In this document: piece by piece, positions 1 through 13,419 of the stretch
Layout of the letters: each line of letters opens with the position of its first letter
How positions within the stretch are numbered: position 1 is the stretch's first letter
Source of the DNA: Apus apus
Taxonomy: Eukaryota > Chordata > Aves > Apodiformes > Apodidae
DNA length: 64,000 nucleotides
Direction of reading: 5' to 3'
Assembly (NCBI RefSeq): GCF_020740795.1
Contig: NC_067312.1
Location: forward strand, 51,789,905-51,853,904
Notes under the pieces: generated by a model
Told to the model about the DNA's origin: nothing
What the model saw: the letters and a program-made list of their open reading frames with translations, nothing else
Database searches by the model: none
Position numbers and translations under genes: made by a program

Positions 1-36
1 GTCCCTTTCAACCCAAAACATTCTATGATTCTATGG
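1..36 (+). repeat. CR1 LINE 3' tail, cut by the window edge
   Basis: The window opens in the terminal CR1 sequence: GTCCCTTTCAACCCAAAACA followed by two ATTCTATG-type octamers. Only the last few dozen bases of the element are visible; the rest lies to the left. Confidence 0.85.
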
Positions 37-1410
37 GATCATGTCAGACCAAGGAGATCACCCAAGCCAGTAACAGTTCTGCAGTCACAAATCTCTCAGA
101 GATAATAAGCAAACTTGCCACTCCTGGAAACATGCACGTGTTCAGCCAATTTACAAGAAAGGTCAAGGTCTCAGGGTCTCAAGTCAAAGGCTGGGCTTCT
201 CTTGAGTCTGCCAAAAGCATGATTTCCCACCACTCCGAATCTGCGAGAGCAACACAAGTCACTTATCCTTTTCAAGGTAACTCAGCTGCAATTTCATTCT
301 CAAAAGGAAATAATAATGAAAATAATTTGTTTAAGCACACAGCTGCACTGTCAGATGTTGCTTCAAGTGCTATGCTTCAGCTAGCAGCTATTGTTTGTGT
401 TTTAAAATATATGTGCCCTTACCTAAAGTGAGGTGAGAAGAGTCTGCAAGTCTGATCTATTGTGGACATGGAGACTAAGGGATCCTGATGAGCTTTGGCA
501 AAGGCAAAGCAGACTCTGTAAAGGCTGTAGTGTCATACCTTTTATACCACTTTTTCATGGTTTACAGAAAAGTCTCCCAAATAATTCCTTGCAATACGCA
601 ATTACGTTGCAAACTCCTGTTGAAAACACAAAATGGGTGGTCTTCTATATGAAGCCAAATCACATTAGGTTCTTAACAAAGGAACATTTTACTCCAAGAG
701 TATGCAGCACGATTTTTAACTATGCACACAGTAACTTATGTATCTTTGCTCAGTCTCATCAGTACTACTGCAGTTTCAAATCATGTTCTAAAAATAGTTG
801 CAGAGTTGTCATTTATCAGTTACTGTTTACAACATGTGCAGATTTACATTCTTTGCTACATTTAAGACTCACCATTTTTTACTTTTTTAGATTTTATTTC
901 AAGTAGGAAGTTTGATTATAGTGCTGTTCATAAAAATAAATGGCACTCACATCTGCATTTACTCTACAGTTTTCTGTCCTAAGTTTCTGGAACCATGCCC
1001 CGACATTTCACCAATAATACCTACAATACACATTTTTAAATCAGTTTGGTTTGTCCATTTTGCATGCAAGGAAAAAGAAACAGAGAAAACATAACCAAAC
1101 CTACTACCAACAATCATCAGAAGTAACTGCTTTTCTTTCAAAAGCAACCTTCCAACTTCTCAAAATTTGTCTTCTCTCTCCTCCGCAAATACATTCTTTA
1201 TTCCTTCCTTCTTCCCTGTAAAATCACTTACAGACTTCATATATTAGTATGCAGACACCTAACCACATTTCCAGTTAACAGATATTCAGCTTTTACACTA
1301 CAGCAAGCAAGTTCTCAAAATACAGAAAGAAAGATTTAAAAGGTGTGATCATAACAGACAACACTAATAAATTCCATACCATCTTCCAGAATATTTCAAA
1401 AGATTGTTAA
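37..1410. other. Intergenic, nothing recognised
   Basis: AT-rich DNA between CR1 pieces. The open frames of 132 and 157 codons on the plus strand have no recognisable domain and low-complexity composition; I treat them as chance. Confidence 0.7.
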
Positions 1411-1600
1411 TCATAGAATCATCTTCAAGATCATCAAGTCCAGCCATCTGCCCTACAACTCCTAACCATTAAACCATCTCCTAAAACACCATATCCACCC
1501 ATTTTTTCAACTCCTCCAGCAACGGTGCCTTTATTCTGCTGAACAATTCTGGTGATAACTATGCTATAGGCACTGAGCCTTTTTTGAGAATCAGTTTCTC
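1411..1600 (-). repeat. CR1 LINE 3' fragment
   Basis: In reverse orientation it starts at the tail (CATAGAATCATCTTCAAGAT) and runs through the diagnostic segments for 'accatatccaccca' and 'ctccagcaa'. It is old and gapped. The left boundary is clear, the right one approximate. Confidence 0.7.
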
Positions 1601-1785
1601 TACAGGTAGCATTAAAAAAACCCAAACTTCTAGAGACATAGGACAGATAGGAGAGCCCCTATCCCTCATAGCCAAATCAAGATTGAAAAGTGCCTCAGAA
1701 TGCCACTGCTGAAGGAAATATTAAGTAATTAATAACAGTTGTTAATAAGACTACCACTATACACTCATATATTCATGTTCCAGGT

Positions 1786-3594
1786 CACAGAATCACAGAA
1801 TCACAAAATCTTAGGAGTTGGAAGGGACCTCAAAAGATCATCCAGTCCAACCCCCCTGCCAGAGCAGGGTCACCTAGAGTAGTTCACACAGGAATGCGTC
1901 TAGGTAGGTTTTAAATGTCTCCAGAGGAGATTCCACAACCTCTCTGGGCAGCCTGTTCCAGTGCTGTCACCCTCACAGTAAAGAATATTTTCCTCACATT
2001 TACGTGGAACCTTCTATGCTCCAGTTTGCACCTGTTGCCCCCTGTCCTATCACTGGACACCACTGAGAAGAACTTGACTCCATCCTCCTGACACTCACCC
2101 TTTAAGTATTTATAAACATTGATGAGGTCACCCCTCAGTCTCCTCTTCTCCAAGCTTAAGAGACCCAGCTCCCTCAGCCTTTCCTCATCAGGGAGATGTT
2201 CCACTCCCTTCATCATCTTTGTGACTCTGCACTGGACTCTTTCAAGCAGTTACCTGTCCTTGAACTGAGGGGCCCAGAACTGGACACAAGATTCCAGATG
2301 TGGCCTCACCACGGCAGAATAGAGGGGGAGGAGAACCTCTCTTGACCTACTAACACACCCTTTCTAATACACCCCAGGATGCCATTGGCCTTCTTGTCTA
2401 CAAGGGCACATTGCTTGCTCCTGGTCATCCTCCTGTCCACCAGGACCCCCAGGTCCCTTTCTCCTACACTGCTCTGCAGCAGGTCAGCCCCCAACCTGTA
2501 CTGGTACATGGGGTTGTTCTTTCCCAGATGCAAGACTCCACACTTGCCCTTGTTTTATTTAATGAAGTTTCTCCCTGCCCAGCTCTCGTCTCGTGAATGA
2601 CAGGACACCCTCCTGGTGTGTCAGCCATACCTCCACACCTCCCAGTTTAATGTCATCAGCAAACTTGCTGACAGTGCACTCTATCCCCTCATCCAAATCA
2701 CAGATGAATAGTACTGGTCCCAGTACCAATCCCTGAGGGACTCCAATAGATACAGGTCTCCAACTAGATTCTGTCCCATTGACCACAACTCTGACTTCTT
2801 CCTTTCAACCAGTTCACAATCCACCTCACAACCCCATCATCCAGAACACACTTCCTCAGTTTAGCTGCAAGGACACTGTGGGAGAAGGTGTCACATGCTT
2901 TACTGAAATAATGATAAATCACATCCACTGCACTACCATCATCTATCCACCTAGTTACATCCTCATAGAAGGCTACCAGGTCGGTCAAACATGACTTCCC
3001 CTTGGTAAAACCATGTTGACTGCTCCTAATGACCCCTCTTATCCTTGATATGTCTAGAGACAGCACCAAGGATAACTGGTTCCATCAGCTTTCCAGGGGT
3101 GGAGGTGAGGCTGACTGGTCTATAGTTACCTGGGTCCTTCTTTCTTACCCCTTTTGAATAGTGGAGTGACATTTGCTTTCCTCCAGTCCTCAGGCACCTT
3201 TCCTGTTCCCCACGACTTACCAAAGATGATGGAGAATGCTCTAACAATTACTTCTGCCAGTCCTTCAGCATCCGCAGGTGCATTCCATCAGGACCACTGG
3301 ATTTATGGATATCCAGATTGCTTAGCTGATTCCTAACCCAATCCTGATCTACCACGGCAAACTCCTCCTTTATTCTGATTTCCTCTGGGGCTTCAGGGGT
3401 CTAAGGCTCCTGAGGACAGTCTGCAGCAGGAAAGGCAAAGACAAACAAGGTATTCAGTAACTCAGCCTTCATTATATCCTCTGTCACCAGGGCATCCATC
3501 TCATTCTGCAGTAGGCCTATATTGCCTCTTGTGTTAGCTTTTCCTGCAATGTATTTGAAGAAGCCCTTTCTATTGTCTTTGACCTTACTTGCAA
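1786..3594 (-). repeat. CR1 LINE, 5'-truncated, carrying broken reverse transcriptase
   Basis: On the minus strand the element runs from within ORF2 to its tail at 1,786 (CACAGAATCACAGAATCACA). Translated pieces match the reverse transcriptase of the CR1 at 6,075-8,306: the [20 protein letters not shown] segment, GVPQG, FADD and DRRMT. They are spread over several frames with stops and small indels, so it is inactive. The end near 3,594 corresponds to about 6,475 of the other copy, so both belong to one subfamily. Confidence 0.93.
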
Positions 3595-6074
3595 AAAGGT
3601 CACAAAGCAGTGTTCAAAAAAAGGATTGTAGGGCTGCTTGTTATTGCTCCCTTCTGTATTTTAACTGTATTTGCCCCAGTTGAACCAGGCAGCAGGACTT
3701 CTGCATTGAACTGTTGCTTGTGTATCCCACCAGTTCCCATTTCAGCTGGCTATGCAGGTTTTGCAAGCTGGATTGCTATACCTTCGCTGTCCATGTGGCA
3801 CAAGTTGAACAGGGTACTGATTATTTAAATGAGAGTTTGTTTTAATGCCCAAGTACTACCATCAACACTGCTCAGTGGTATGTCAATGAGAAATAGCCCT
3901 TTGGAACAAGACATCTAGCAGATGGTGGAAAGCCTTTGGTTTACTCAATGCCCAGCTACTGTCCTGCCAAAAACCTGTACATTTCCAGGCCTGTCAATCA
4001 GCAGATAAAAGTCCTGACAAAAGTAAACACCCATTTAAGAATTCTAATTTTCAAAAGCTGTTATCTTAAAAAAGTAACCATTAACATGGCAATAAAATGC
4101 AGTGGTTCCCCACCTGCTACTCTGTTCTGCACTAACAAAGCCCCACTGAAGCTCTCTGGGCTCCCAGCTGACTTGGTAGGACAGTGCTGTCCAGGCAGCC
4201 ACCCCAGCAGCCTGCTGACAGCAGCACAGTATGCACATAGAGTTAATAACCAGCAAAGGTCCCCAGCCCACTCAGGAAACACGATAGCACCTGCTTTGCA
4301 GTACACTCCTCAGCAGAGCTTTGAAGAAATTATTATATAAGTATTGTAAAATGCTGTTCTATATGCAACCTACCTCTCACTAGGGACACAGAAAAAAGGA
4401 GAGATCAGGAAGATTAACTCTTCCTGCAAAGAGAGAAGGAAAATGCTGTATTATTTTGACTTTTTGAGTAACACTGTAAAGAATAAGACACCAACTTCTA
4501 CATGGCTGGCAACCACAGGTTGCCATCACCCACATGCCTCTAGAAAGCTGATTCTCTTTATAAACATGGCACAATTTCATGTTTAGTGTACAATTTCAAT
4601 GCCCTGACCATTTAGCTGCCTGATGCTTGCAGCTTTCGTACTGCTTCCTCAAGTGCCAACATGACTGCAAGACAGTTGGCATGCTTTGTTCTCCCCACAG
4701 CACCTTCCTAAGCCTGCAGGACTTCCTTCACAGAGCAGGTATCTACTGTTTTGCTTTGGGTTTGGTTTTGGTTTTGTTGAGTGGAAAAGTCTGAATTTGA
4801 AAGCAACTAGCAAAATTACTCTCTTTGCTTTCAAGGCAGCTGACTTTGACTGTCCAGTGGCAGTGGCTGAAGTAGCTGTACCCCTCCACTATAGAGGAAG
4901 TGCTGCCATTTTTCCCTCATCCTTCCCTCATGGAGGTTTGGGGGAGCATGCTGCCCCAGCACACCCATACCCCTCAGTTTCCCCCATGCCAACAACTCTC
5001 CCCTGCTACCCCCAATCACACCAAACACAGCCTGCAACCCAAGACGATTAGCCCATTAAAAACCTTTACAACTTGGTGTTCAGCATCCCCCAGCCCTTCC
5101 AGACCCCTCTGCCCTGATCCAGAGTGGAAAGCCAGGCCCAGGGACACCTGCCTCAGCCTGGGTGGCTGGGACACCCTCGATGGCTTTCCAGGGGGAAAGA
5201 GAAAATCTATGTTTTTGATTTCTCATCTGGGTTTTAAAAAAGGTATATATCAAAAGTACTAGTATTTTAATTCATTCATATGCCCTTACTACTGAGAAGA
5301 TACTTTATCAGCACTTGGATTTTGTTAGCTGAAAGCTAATGGCAGTGTCAGCTTACCTTTCCAACAAAATTCAATCTTCTAGGGAATCCCAAATGAGTGT
5401 GCCAAGCTGCTAAGGGTATGGCTTTTCTCCAGAGGACCCAATCCTCTCTTTGCTGCTGAATCAGCACCCAAGGGTGCACAGAGTGAGGGTACAGCCACAG
5501 GGCCCACTACCCCCTGGGCCTTGGCAGGGAGACAGCTGAGAAAAAGCAGTGCCTGTCTTAATATTCACCTGTGCTCAGGGGCATCCCGGTGAAAGTGCAA
5601 GGTAGCAGAAAAACATCATGCTACTGCAGCTTGTAGAGGTTCATGTGTTAAATAGCAAGGCGAAGGAAGAAAATGTTTGCAAAATTCCACAGCTTGTTAC
5701 CTCAGGCTGCTCACAGGCATGGTGCGACAAAGCTGTTTGCATATCAGTATGCATCAGTGGGTTTGCGTTTTAATCCTATTACTTTCTGGCAGCAGGTCTG
5801 ACTGTCATTTAGCTCAGCACCCTTGTCCTGGCGATCCCAGCGCTCCAGCTCCTCACCAGCAAGGGAGCTCTCCACCGCAGGTTGCCCCTCTGGCACCAGG
5901 CTGCACTGCTACGAGCTGCAATTAACAACCAACATAAGCACTGCTCTGAGTCCGTCATTGCCCACCTGTGACTCCAGCAATAGATAGGGATGTCTGGGCT
6001 GCCCAAAGAGTTTGGCAATAACAATCATATTGCCTCTGCAAAAGGGCTCATGCTATTGCACTTCTTGAGGCAGA
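3595..6074. other. Intergenic spacer between inverted CR1 copies
   Basis: About 2.5 kb separating the minus-strand CR1 (ends 3,594) and the plus-strand CR1 (starts about 6,075). Somewhat GC-richer around 4,900-5,200 and 5,800-5,900. No exon or second transposon recognised. Confidence 0.7.
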
Positions 6075-8306
6075 GGTTCTGAGGTCCTTCTGAGGTGGAA
6101 GGAACAGAATACCCAGCAGGATCAGAACCCTGGACTTCCACAAGGCAAACTTTGGCCTCCTTAATCAACTGTTAAGGGAAATCCCATGGGACAGGGTGCT
6201 AGAAGGTAAAGGGGCTCAAGATAGCTGGTCAACATTCAAGGACCACTTCTTGCAAGCACAGGATCAGAGCATCCCAATGGTTAGGAAATCTAGTAAGGGA
6301 GCTAGGAGACCAGCATGGTTAAAAAAGGAACTACTGGGCAAACTCAAGTGGAAGAGGAAAATCTACAGATCATGGAAGGAGGGGCTGGTCACTTGGGAGG
6401 AATATAAGTCTGTTGTCAGAGGATGTAGGGAGGAAATTAGGAAAGCTAAGGCCTCTTTGGAACTTAACCTTGCAAGTCAGGTTAAGGATAATAGAAAGGG
6501 CTTTTTCAAATACATAGCTAACAAATCTAACACTAGAGGCAATATTGGCCCTCTGATGAATGAGGTGGGAGCCCTGGTGACAGAGGATATAAAGAAGGCA
6601 GAGGTGCTGAATGCCTTCTTTGCCTCTGTCTTTACTGCAGGATTTCCCCATGAGCCCCAGATTCATATAGCCCCAGAAGAAGTCAAGATAGAGGAGGAGT
6701 TTGCCATGGTAGATGAGGATTGGGTTAGGGATCAGTTGAGTAATCTGGACATCCATAAATCGATGGGTCCGGATGGAATGCATCCAAGGGTGCTGAGGGA
6801 GCTGGCGGAGGTCATTGCTAGGCCACTCTCCATCATCTTTGGTAAGTCATGGGTAACAGGAGAGGTGCCTGAGGACTGGAGGATAGCAAATGTCACACCA
6901 GTCTACAAGAAGGGTAAGAAGGAGGACCCGGGTAACTATAGACCGGTCAGCCTCACCTCCATCCCTGGAAAGGTGATGGAACAACTTGTTCTTGTCACTA
7001 TCTCCAGGCATATCAAGGATATGGGGGTCATCAAGAGCAGTCAGCATGGTTTTATCAAGGGTAAATCATGTTTGACTAACCTCATAGCCTTCTATGAGGA
7101 AATTACTAGGTGGATAGATGATGGTAGAGCGGTAGATGTGGTATACCTTGATTTCAGTAAAGCATTTGACACTGTCTCCCACAGCATCCTTGTAGATAAG
7201 TTGATCAGGTATGGGTTTGGAGATCACGTAGTGAGATGGATCAAGAACTGGTTGAAAGGAAGGAGTCAGAGAGTTGTAGTCAATGGGGCAGAATCTGGTT
7301 GGAGGTGTGTGACCAGTGGAGTCCCTCAGGGGTCGGTACTGGGACCGGTGTTGTTCAACATCTTCATCAACGACCTGGATGAGGGTATAGAATGTACCCT
7401 CAGCAAGTTTGCTGATGACACTAAGCTGGGAGGAGTGGCTGACACACCAGAAGGCTGTGCTGCCATTCAGAGGGACTTAGACAGGCTGGAGAGTTGGGCG
7501 GGGAGAAACATGATGAAGTTCAACAAGGGCAAGTGTAGAGTTCTGCATTTGGGGAAGAAAAACACCATGCACCAGTACAGGTTGGGGGCTGACCTGCTGG
7601 AGAGCAGTGTAGGAGAAAGGGACCTGGGAATCCTGGTAGACAGGAGGATGACCATGAGCCATCAATGTGCCCTTGTGGCCAAGAAGGCCAACGGCATCCT
7701 GGGGTGCATTAGAAAGGGTGTGGTTAGTAGGTCAAGAGAGGTTCTCCTCCCCCTCTATTCTGCCTTGGTGAGGCCACATCTGAAGTATTGTGTCCAGTTC
7801 TGGGTCCCTCAGTTCAAGAAGGACAGGGATCTGCTTGAGAGAGTCCAGCTCAGAGCTACAAAGATGATTAAGGGAGTAGAACATCTCCCTTATGAGAGAG
7901 GCTGAGGGAGCTGGGTCTCTTTAGCTTGGAGAAAAGGAGACTGAGGGGTGACCTCATTAATGTTTACAAATACGTAAGGGGTGAGTGTCAAGGAGATGGA
8001 GTTAGGCTTTTCTCAGTGATGACCAGTGATAGGACAAGGGGTAATGGGTGGAAATTGGAGCATAGGAGGTTCAAGGTGAATATACGAAAAAATTTTTTTA
8101 CTGTGAGAGTGACAGAGCACTGGAACAGGCTGCCCAGGGAGGTTGTGGAGTCTCCTTCACTGGAGACATTCAAAACCCACCTGGATGCGTTCTTGTGTGA
8201 TGTGCTCTAGGTGACCCTGCTCTAGCAGGGGGGGGTTGGACTAGATAATCTTTCGAGGTCCCTTCCAGCCCCTAAGATTCTATGATTCTATGATTCTATG
8301 ATTCTT
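6075..8306 (+). mobile_element. CR1 non-LTR retrotransposon, 5'-truncated, with long ORF2 remnant
   Basis: A CR1 copy beginning inside ORF2, at the end of the endonuclease region, and ending in four ATTCTATG octamers at 8,275-8,306. The open frame from 6,196 to 7,905 is uninterrupted for 569 codons and covers the whole reverse transcriptase: the MGPDG and NYRPVSLTS segments, SQHGF and [26 protein letters not shown], the catalytic FADD at 7,408-7,419 and the thumb. A one-base loss near 7,899, relative to the sister copy, shifts the frame; the C-terminus continues at 7,926-8,210. In-frame CR1 peptide upstream of 6,196 shows the true frame extends to about 6,110, before a stop. Reverse transcriptase copies CR1 RNA at the target site; this copy lacks a 5' end and cannot be autonomous. 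Confidence 0.95.
8275..8306 (+). repeat. CR1 terminal octamer array
   Basis: Four imperfect copies of the 8-bp unit ATTCTATG, the normal 3' end of CR1 elements, which lack a poly(A) tail. The array is followed by a T-run. Confidence 0.93.
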
Positions 8307-11300
8307 TTTTTCTCAGAGTCTAGGTGACAAAAACAACCTCTTCAAGGTCACACAGCTAGTTGGTGAAATAAATTAGGTTTTTGCAGTTGTTGGCACTGCT
8401 TCCTCCTCACCTTGTTGTTGCTCTCCAGCTTTCTCTCAAATTTCAGTAAGTCTCCCCGCAGTGAACCTACAGGTTTGTGACTATTTGAAAGGGCAAGCAA
8501 GAGCAAGCCAGAAATAAGTGCAAGGCAAAACAGATGGGTGTCAGTAGCATGTCCCCCGCCCACCTATAGAACTCTGTTAGCACAGCAATGCAAACAATGT
8601 AATGGCCTCGAGTTCTCCTGACCTGCATAGCAGCTGCGAAAGTCCTGGGGGCAGGAGATGAGAAGGCCAGAAAAACTGCAGCTGACAGTGCAGCAGTAGC
8701 ACAGCAAAGCACCAATCTGCACTGACTGCAAACTTGGGCATCAGCAAGCCCTGATGATCTGCAAATCCCTCATGACTCTATTAGATCTCAAAGCATGAAC
8801 AGGTTGCATGAATGAGATCCCCATCTTCTTATAAAGGATGGACAAAAGCAATCCCACCCACTGCTCAAAGGAATTTAGAAAGCAGGCTTTACCCCAATAC
8901 AAAAGTTTTACCAGTTATGTCAGATATAGTTCTGCTCACAAACTCTTCATATTTACACTTTTATTATGAACCAAGGTGAGAATTTTTCCCCATTTAACCT
9001 GTTATACTTTATTTTGCAACATAAATTAAGCAAAAATTAGTAACTAATACATAGCAGCCATTCATACACCAGCGTAAAAATGTGAACACATTTAGGCATA
9101 TGTCTGCTGTTAATATAACACTTGCATACACCCTGCTTTGAAAGTATGTTCCTAGATTAACATCTTCTCTTATTCCCCTCTAGCTGTACAGAGAAGACTG
9201 AGGTGATCTGTAAGCCAAATAACTGTGTTCTATTACAAAGGTTGCTTACACCCAAAGGATTGGTTTCCAGAATGTTTCTGGTTTTTGCTTGGTTTGGTTT
9301 TCTGACACCAAAATAGCACAATGGCATTGCAGCTAAAATATTGTTATATATAGCACATATATGCATCACCATCCTTTATTTCTATCTGGCTAATATATAC
9401 CATACCATAATTTTTTTGTACGCTAGCTAGTATTCATCCTAACTGAACACTAACAAAAGTGTCATTGTAACATACATCACCCTGCCTGTAATTTCAAAGC
9501 TAAAGATCATGCCCCTGTCTCACTGTGGCTTTTGGCAGCTCAGCTCCAAATAGCTCACTAGCACTAATAAAAGATGCCAAGTGCAGCATGATTCAAATAA
9601 CACCCTGTGTATCAAGGGCACCCTAACAAATTTCAATAATACAGGTTTAAAAGTTATTCCCTTCCAGGTGTGAATTTATCATGTTAATGGGGTTCTATTA
9701 CAAGCTTTGTCTTGACCTTTTTATAAACAATATAAATAAAACTCAGCTCAATGTCACAGGCTAAGAAGATTTTCTCAGGTTAATACTGTGCCTGCCTCAA
9801 AAATGTAGCACTTTTGTAATTTAGCATCTAATGATGGTTATATTTATACAGAGAGAGACGATTTATTGCATATGAGTTTAATATTCAAAAAAGTTAATAA
9901 CAACACATCTTTGTATCTTTGATCTGTAAGAAAAATATTCCTTTGTGCCTTGCATGTTTGTCTGTATTTAGATTTGCTGTGTGATGAGGGATAAATTGGG
10001 TCTTTTCACTTTCGTTTATAGTTCCCTTTGACTTTACTATGTACTGCTTAATATTCAAGGGATTCTTCAATCATACACACTACATGTCATACTGTTGCTG
10101 TGATAACATGATGTATCTTCAACACAGCTGACATTAGGAATTGAACTGGCAACCCTTATCATTCAAACATTCCCTTTATACGTCTCTACAGCTCGAACTA
10201 AGAAAAAAAGCTTGCCAATGGGTAGATTTATATTAAAGATAAATCATACAAATCATACACTTTGTCCAATAAATTAGGTAAGTGGATTTTTAGGGAATCA
10301 AAACTAGTCAAACCATGTGTTACATCACCTTCAAATTTGTTCAGCCATTGCTATGCAACAACCAGTACAGATGAAAACTGAGGAGAGACAAGCCACTGCA
10401 TCTTATACAGTTTAGCCTTCAGTTCCTTTGAGCTCATGTCAAATTGTCTTCCTTTCTGGTCCTCAAAGGAACCCTTTGGCAGTATGGTAGGTCTTGAGGA
10501 GCACCCAGAAGATGGTGATATTGTTCTTTAATTCTTCCTTTGTAAATAAATCTAATCAAATTCAGAAACAGCAGTGTATCTACCAAGAGAGTGTGCTACT
10601 ATCCAGACAGAAATCCACCCAAACTCTGAAAGGCAGGAGCACAGGGGTATTGGAGATAAATGGCATAACCTTTCATTAGCATGGCCTAATAAGGCATGCA
10701 ACATATTGTGGCAGTAGCCGTGGAACTAAATACTTAAGACAAGTCTGCTGAGCTACTAACTTGAAAAGCATGTTTCTGTTGTGAGACAGGAAAAGAATGG
10801 GGGTTGATACCACTATCAGCAAAATGTTCCTGACAATATAGAAAACACAATGAAGCACAACTTAATCTCAGGGAGCCTGGAACATCCCATTTTGCTCCAA
10901 AATAGTTGAGGCTAAAAATGGGGCTGAGAAAGATAGAAAATGAAGAGTGTGAAATCTGCTGCATTGTCAACATATATCATATAGCTGGCTGGAGGGATAA
11001 AGGAAATTTCTCATTGCGCAGTGCTGCTGCCAGTATGTGATTACAGGCAGCAAAATGAAAATCTTGGCGCTTGAGGTAATAGTTTACTGCCATTGCCCTT
11101 GCACCCTCTCCCGGGGCTTTTTAATTATTTTTTTTTGCTTTTTTGCTTTTTTTTTAAATCTTTACAAATTAACTGACAAATATAGCAGCCATTCTGCAGC
11201 TGAATATAGCCACACTCACCAGAATAATCCCATTTTCATAATCACTGTCCAAGTCAGAATGTAAGGAAAATTTCCACTGCATAATGACTGCTGCTGGACA

Positions 11301-13289
11301 TCCAGTTTCAACTTAGTGCCTAAGGAAAATTTCATAAAAAAGGTCTGAAAAAAGCCTTGATCTTCTATTTCACATGCTTACATTTCCAGAAGTTTAGTAA
11401 GTCATCAAATCAGAAATATTTTCTAAAACCTTTTCTAAACTGTTTCTACATGCTGTCTGTAACTACCCATGCTTAATCCCAGTGTTTCAGACCACAGTTC
11501 AAATAGGTGTGATCACCAGTTGCTTACTAAGAGGCAACTTCCACACCCAAGGCACAGCATGCATTTTCTTCCCAATTCTCTCTCTTGACGTTGCCTTGCT
11601 TAGTTTGCCACCTTTGATTTACAAATCTTCTGTGGCTTCATTGTGTTGAACAAGAAAGGAAAGTGCCTAAAATGCCTTTTCTTTGTCTTGGCTTTTTAAG
11701 GGGTCAGAGTAGTGGAGAGGATTCTGCTCAATACCAGCTTGAATAAATAAATGAACTAAAGTGCCCTCTTGTGTTTCCCTACCTAAAGCTAAAAGAGGCT
11801 TACAAAATATTCTGAAGAATATTCCTCTATAGAATATTATACAGAATATAGAATACTAAAGAAAATATTATTATGAAAATATTTAATAGCACACCAGGTA
11901 TTAAAACCTGAAAGAGCAGAGAGGCATTCAGAAAATATTTTCAAGGCCCAGGTTTCTATGTAATCACTAACACATTTTACAGTGAGAAAAATACACTGAA
12001 ATATTTCTAGGCTTTCTTGATCACTTGTCCTATATTGTTCTACCTCACTGAGACTGCTACATTTGTTACAATATAAATCAAGAAAGTATCAGCAGAACAG
12101 AAACACTTATAATAACAGTCCAAAATGTGAAATTTTTGCTTTTGTCCCATTTCCTTCAGTAGCCTCTTGAAAATAGCAATAAGTTAAGATTTTATATTAA
12201 AAAAAAACACAACAAAACAAAAAATACAAAAAAAACAAACCAAACCAAAACACTTTTTAAGAAGTAGTAAATATTTAGTATTAAACCGGCATTTTTTTTT
12301 GTCAGCTGAATGAGATTACTTGACTGACAATGGATAGCCCCTGTGAATCAAAACTGATGTATCAGGCCCTGAAATGTTTCTGTGGTTGGCTATGCTTTCA
12401 CAGGAGAATATTGTAGCATGTTATTTGAAAATGTTAATGTTTAGATCCTGCTTTAGGATCCCTTGTTTGGTGGAAACAAAGTGAATAATAACAATAACTC
12501 TATCATTTTTCTATGATGGAGGAAAATAAAGAAAACAAATTTACTTTGGAAAAATCAGTCACAGTTTTCATGTAATACTTTGCAAAGTAAACACTCAAAC
12601 CTTCATGTGCTCATCACTTTGGCTATTCAGAGTGCAGCACGTGCCCCCATTCAATTACTCCTACTTTAGCCCCACATTTTTGATGGGCAGATCTCTGTTC
12701 TAATATTTAACAGCTGAACGGGAGCAGCTATTTGGGAAAATAGAAGGATGTTTTTGCATCTAGGAAGTTTTTTCCTGGAGATGAACAGGACTTTACCATT
12801 GAAATGATTGGCTTATAGTTGCTGAGATCTAAATGTTTGTTTTTAAGTTGCAGTTTTGGTCTATTGAGGTGGATGTAGCACTTGACATTTTTCACTACAA
12901 TTGTTTCAGTTCTCTGGAGAGTCAGAAAGATTGCTTTCTGCTCATGGTTTTTCTTTAAACTTATATTTTCTTCACAGCTATAGAAGCTCACTCTTTGAAA
13001 TAAAAGATAGAGTTCTGTTCCAAGGGACCTATTTGATGCCCATCAAATTGTAAGTTAAATGAGACTATAGCAATAAATATGAATGCTGTCTTTGTATAAG
13101 AGGTAATGGTACGGAGTGGGCTGGTTTTGGATCTCCCAGAATTCAGAGCTGTACAGAACTGGACTGTCTGTGGAGCATTGCTGTTTTATTTCCCATGGTG
13201 CTGGTATAATTTATCACAGGTATATTTAAGGCACAGCCTGTGGTAGACTCCTGTTTATCTGAGCTACTCCCTACACATACATGAGGACC
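8307..13289. other. Intergenic, nothing recognised
   Basis: Five kilobases of AT-rich sequence without a long open frame. A/C-rich low complexity occurs at 12,195-12,255. The 5' LTR of the retroviral remnant would be expected at the right end (before about 13,290), but I could not define it. Confidence 0.7.
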
Positions 13290-13419
13290 CAGGAGGTATT
13301 TGGTCTCTCATGAAGTGGGGCAAATTTTTTGGCCATTTATCAGAAATGGGATCTAGACCAAACAAGCCCAGACTGTGTGTTCACCCGCACAAACCAAACA
13401 CACCACAATGGGAATTTTG

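Noticed and set aside
433..906. 157-codon plus-strand open frame
   Set aside because: Intergenic, no recognised motif, amino-acid composition like translated AT-rich DNA.
12195..12255. A-rich tract as a SINE or processed-pseudogene tail
   Set aside because: A/C-rich low complexity with no upstream sequence resembling a gene or SINE body.
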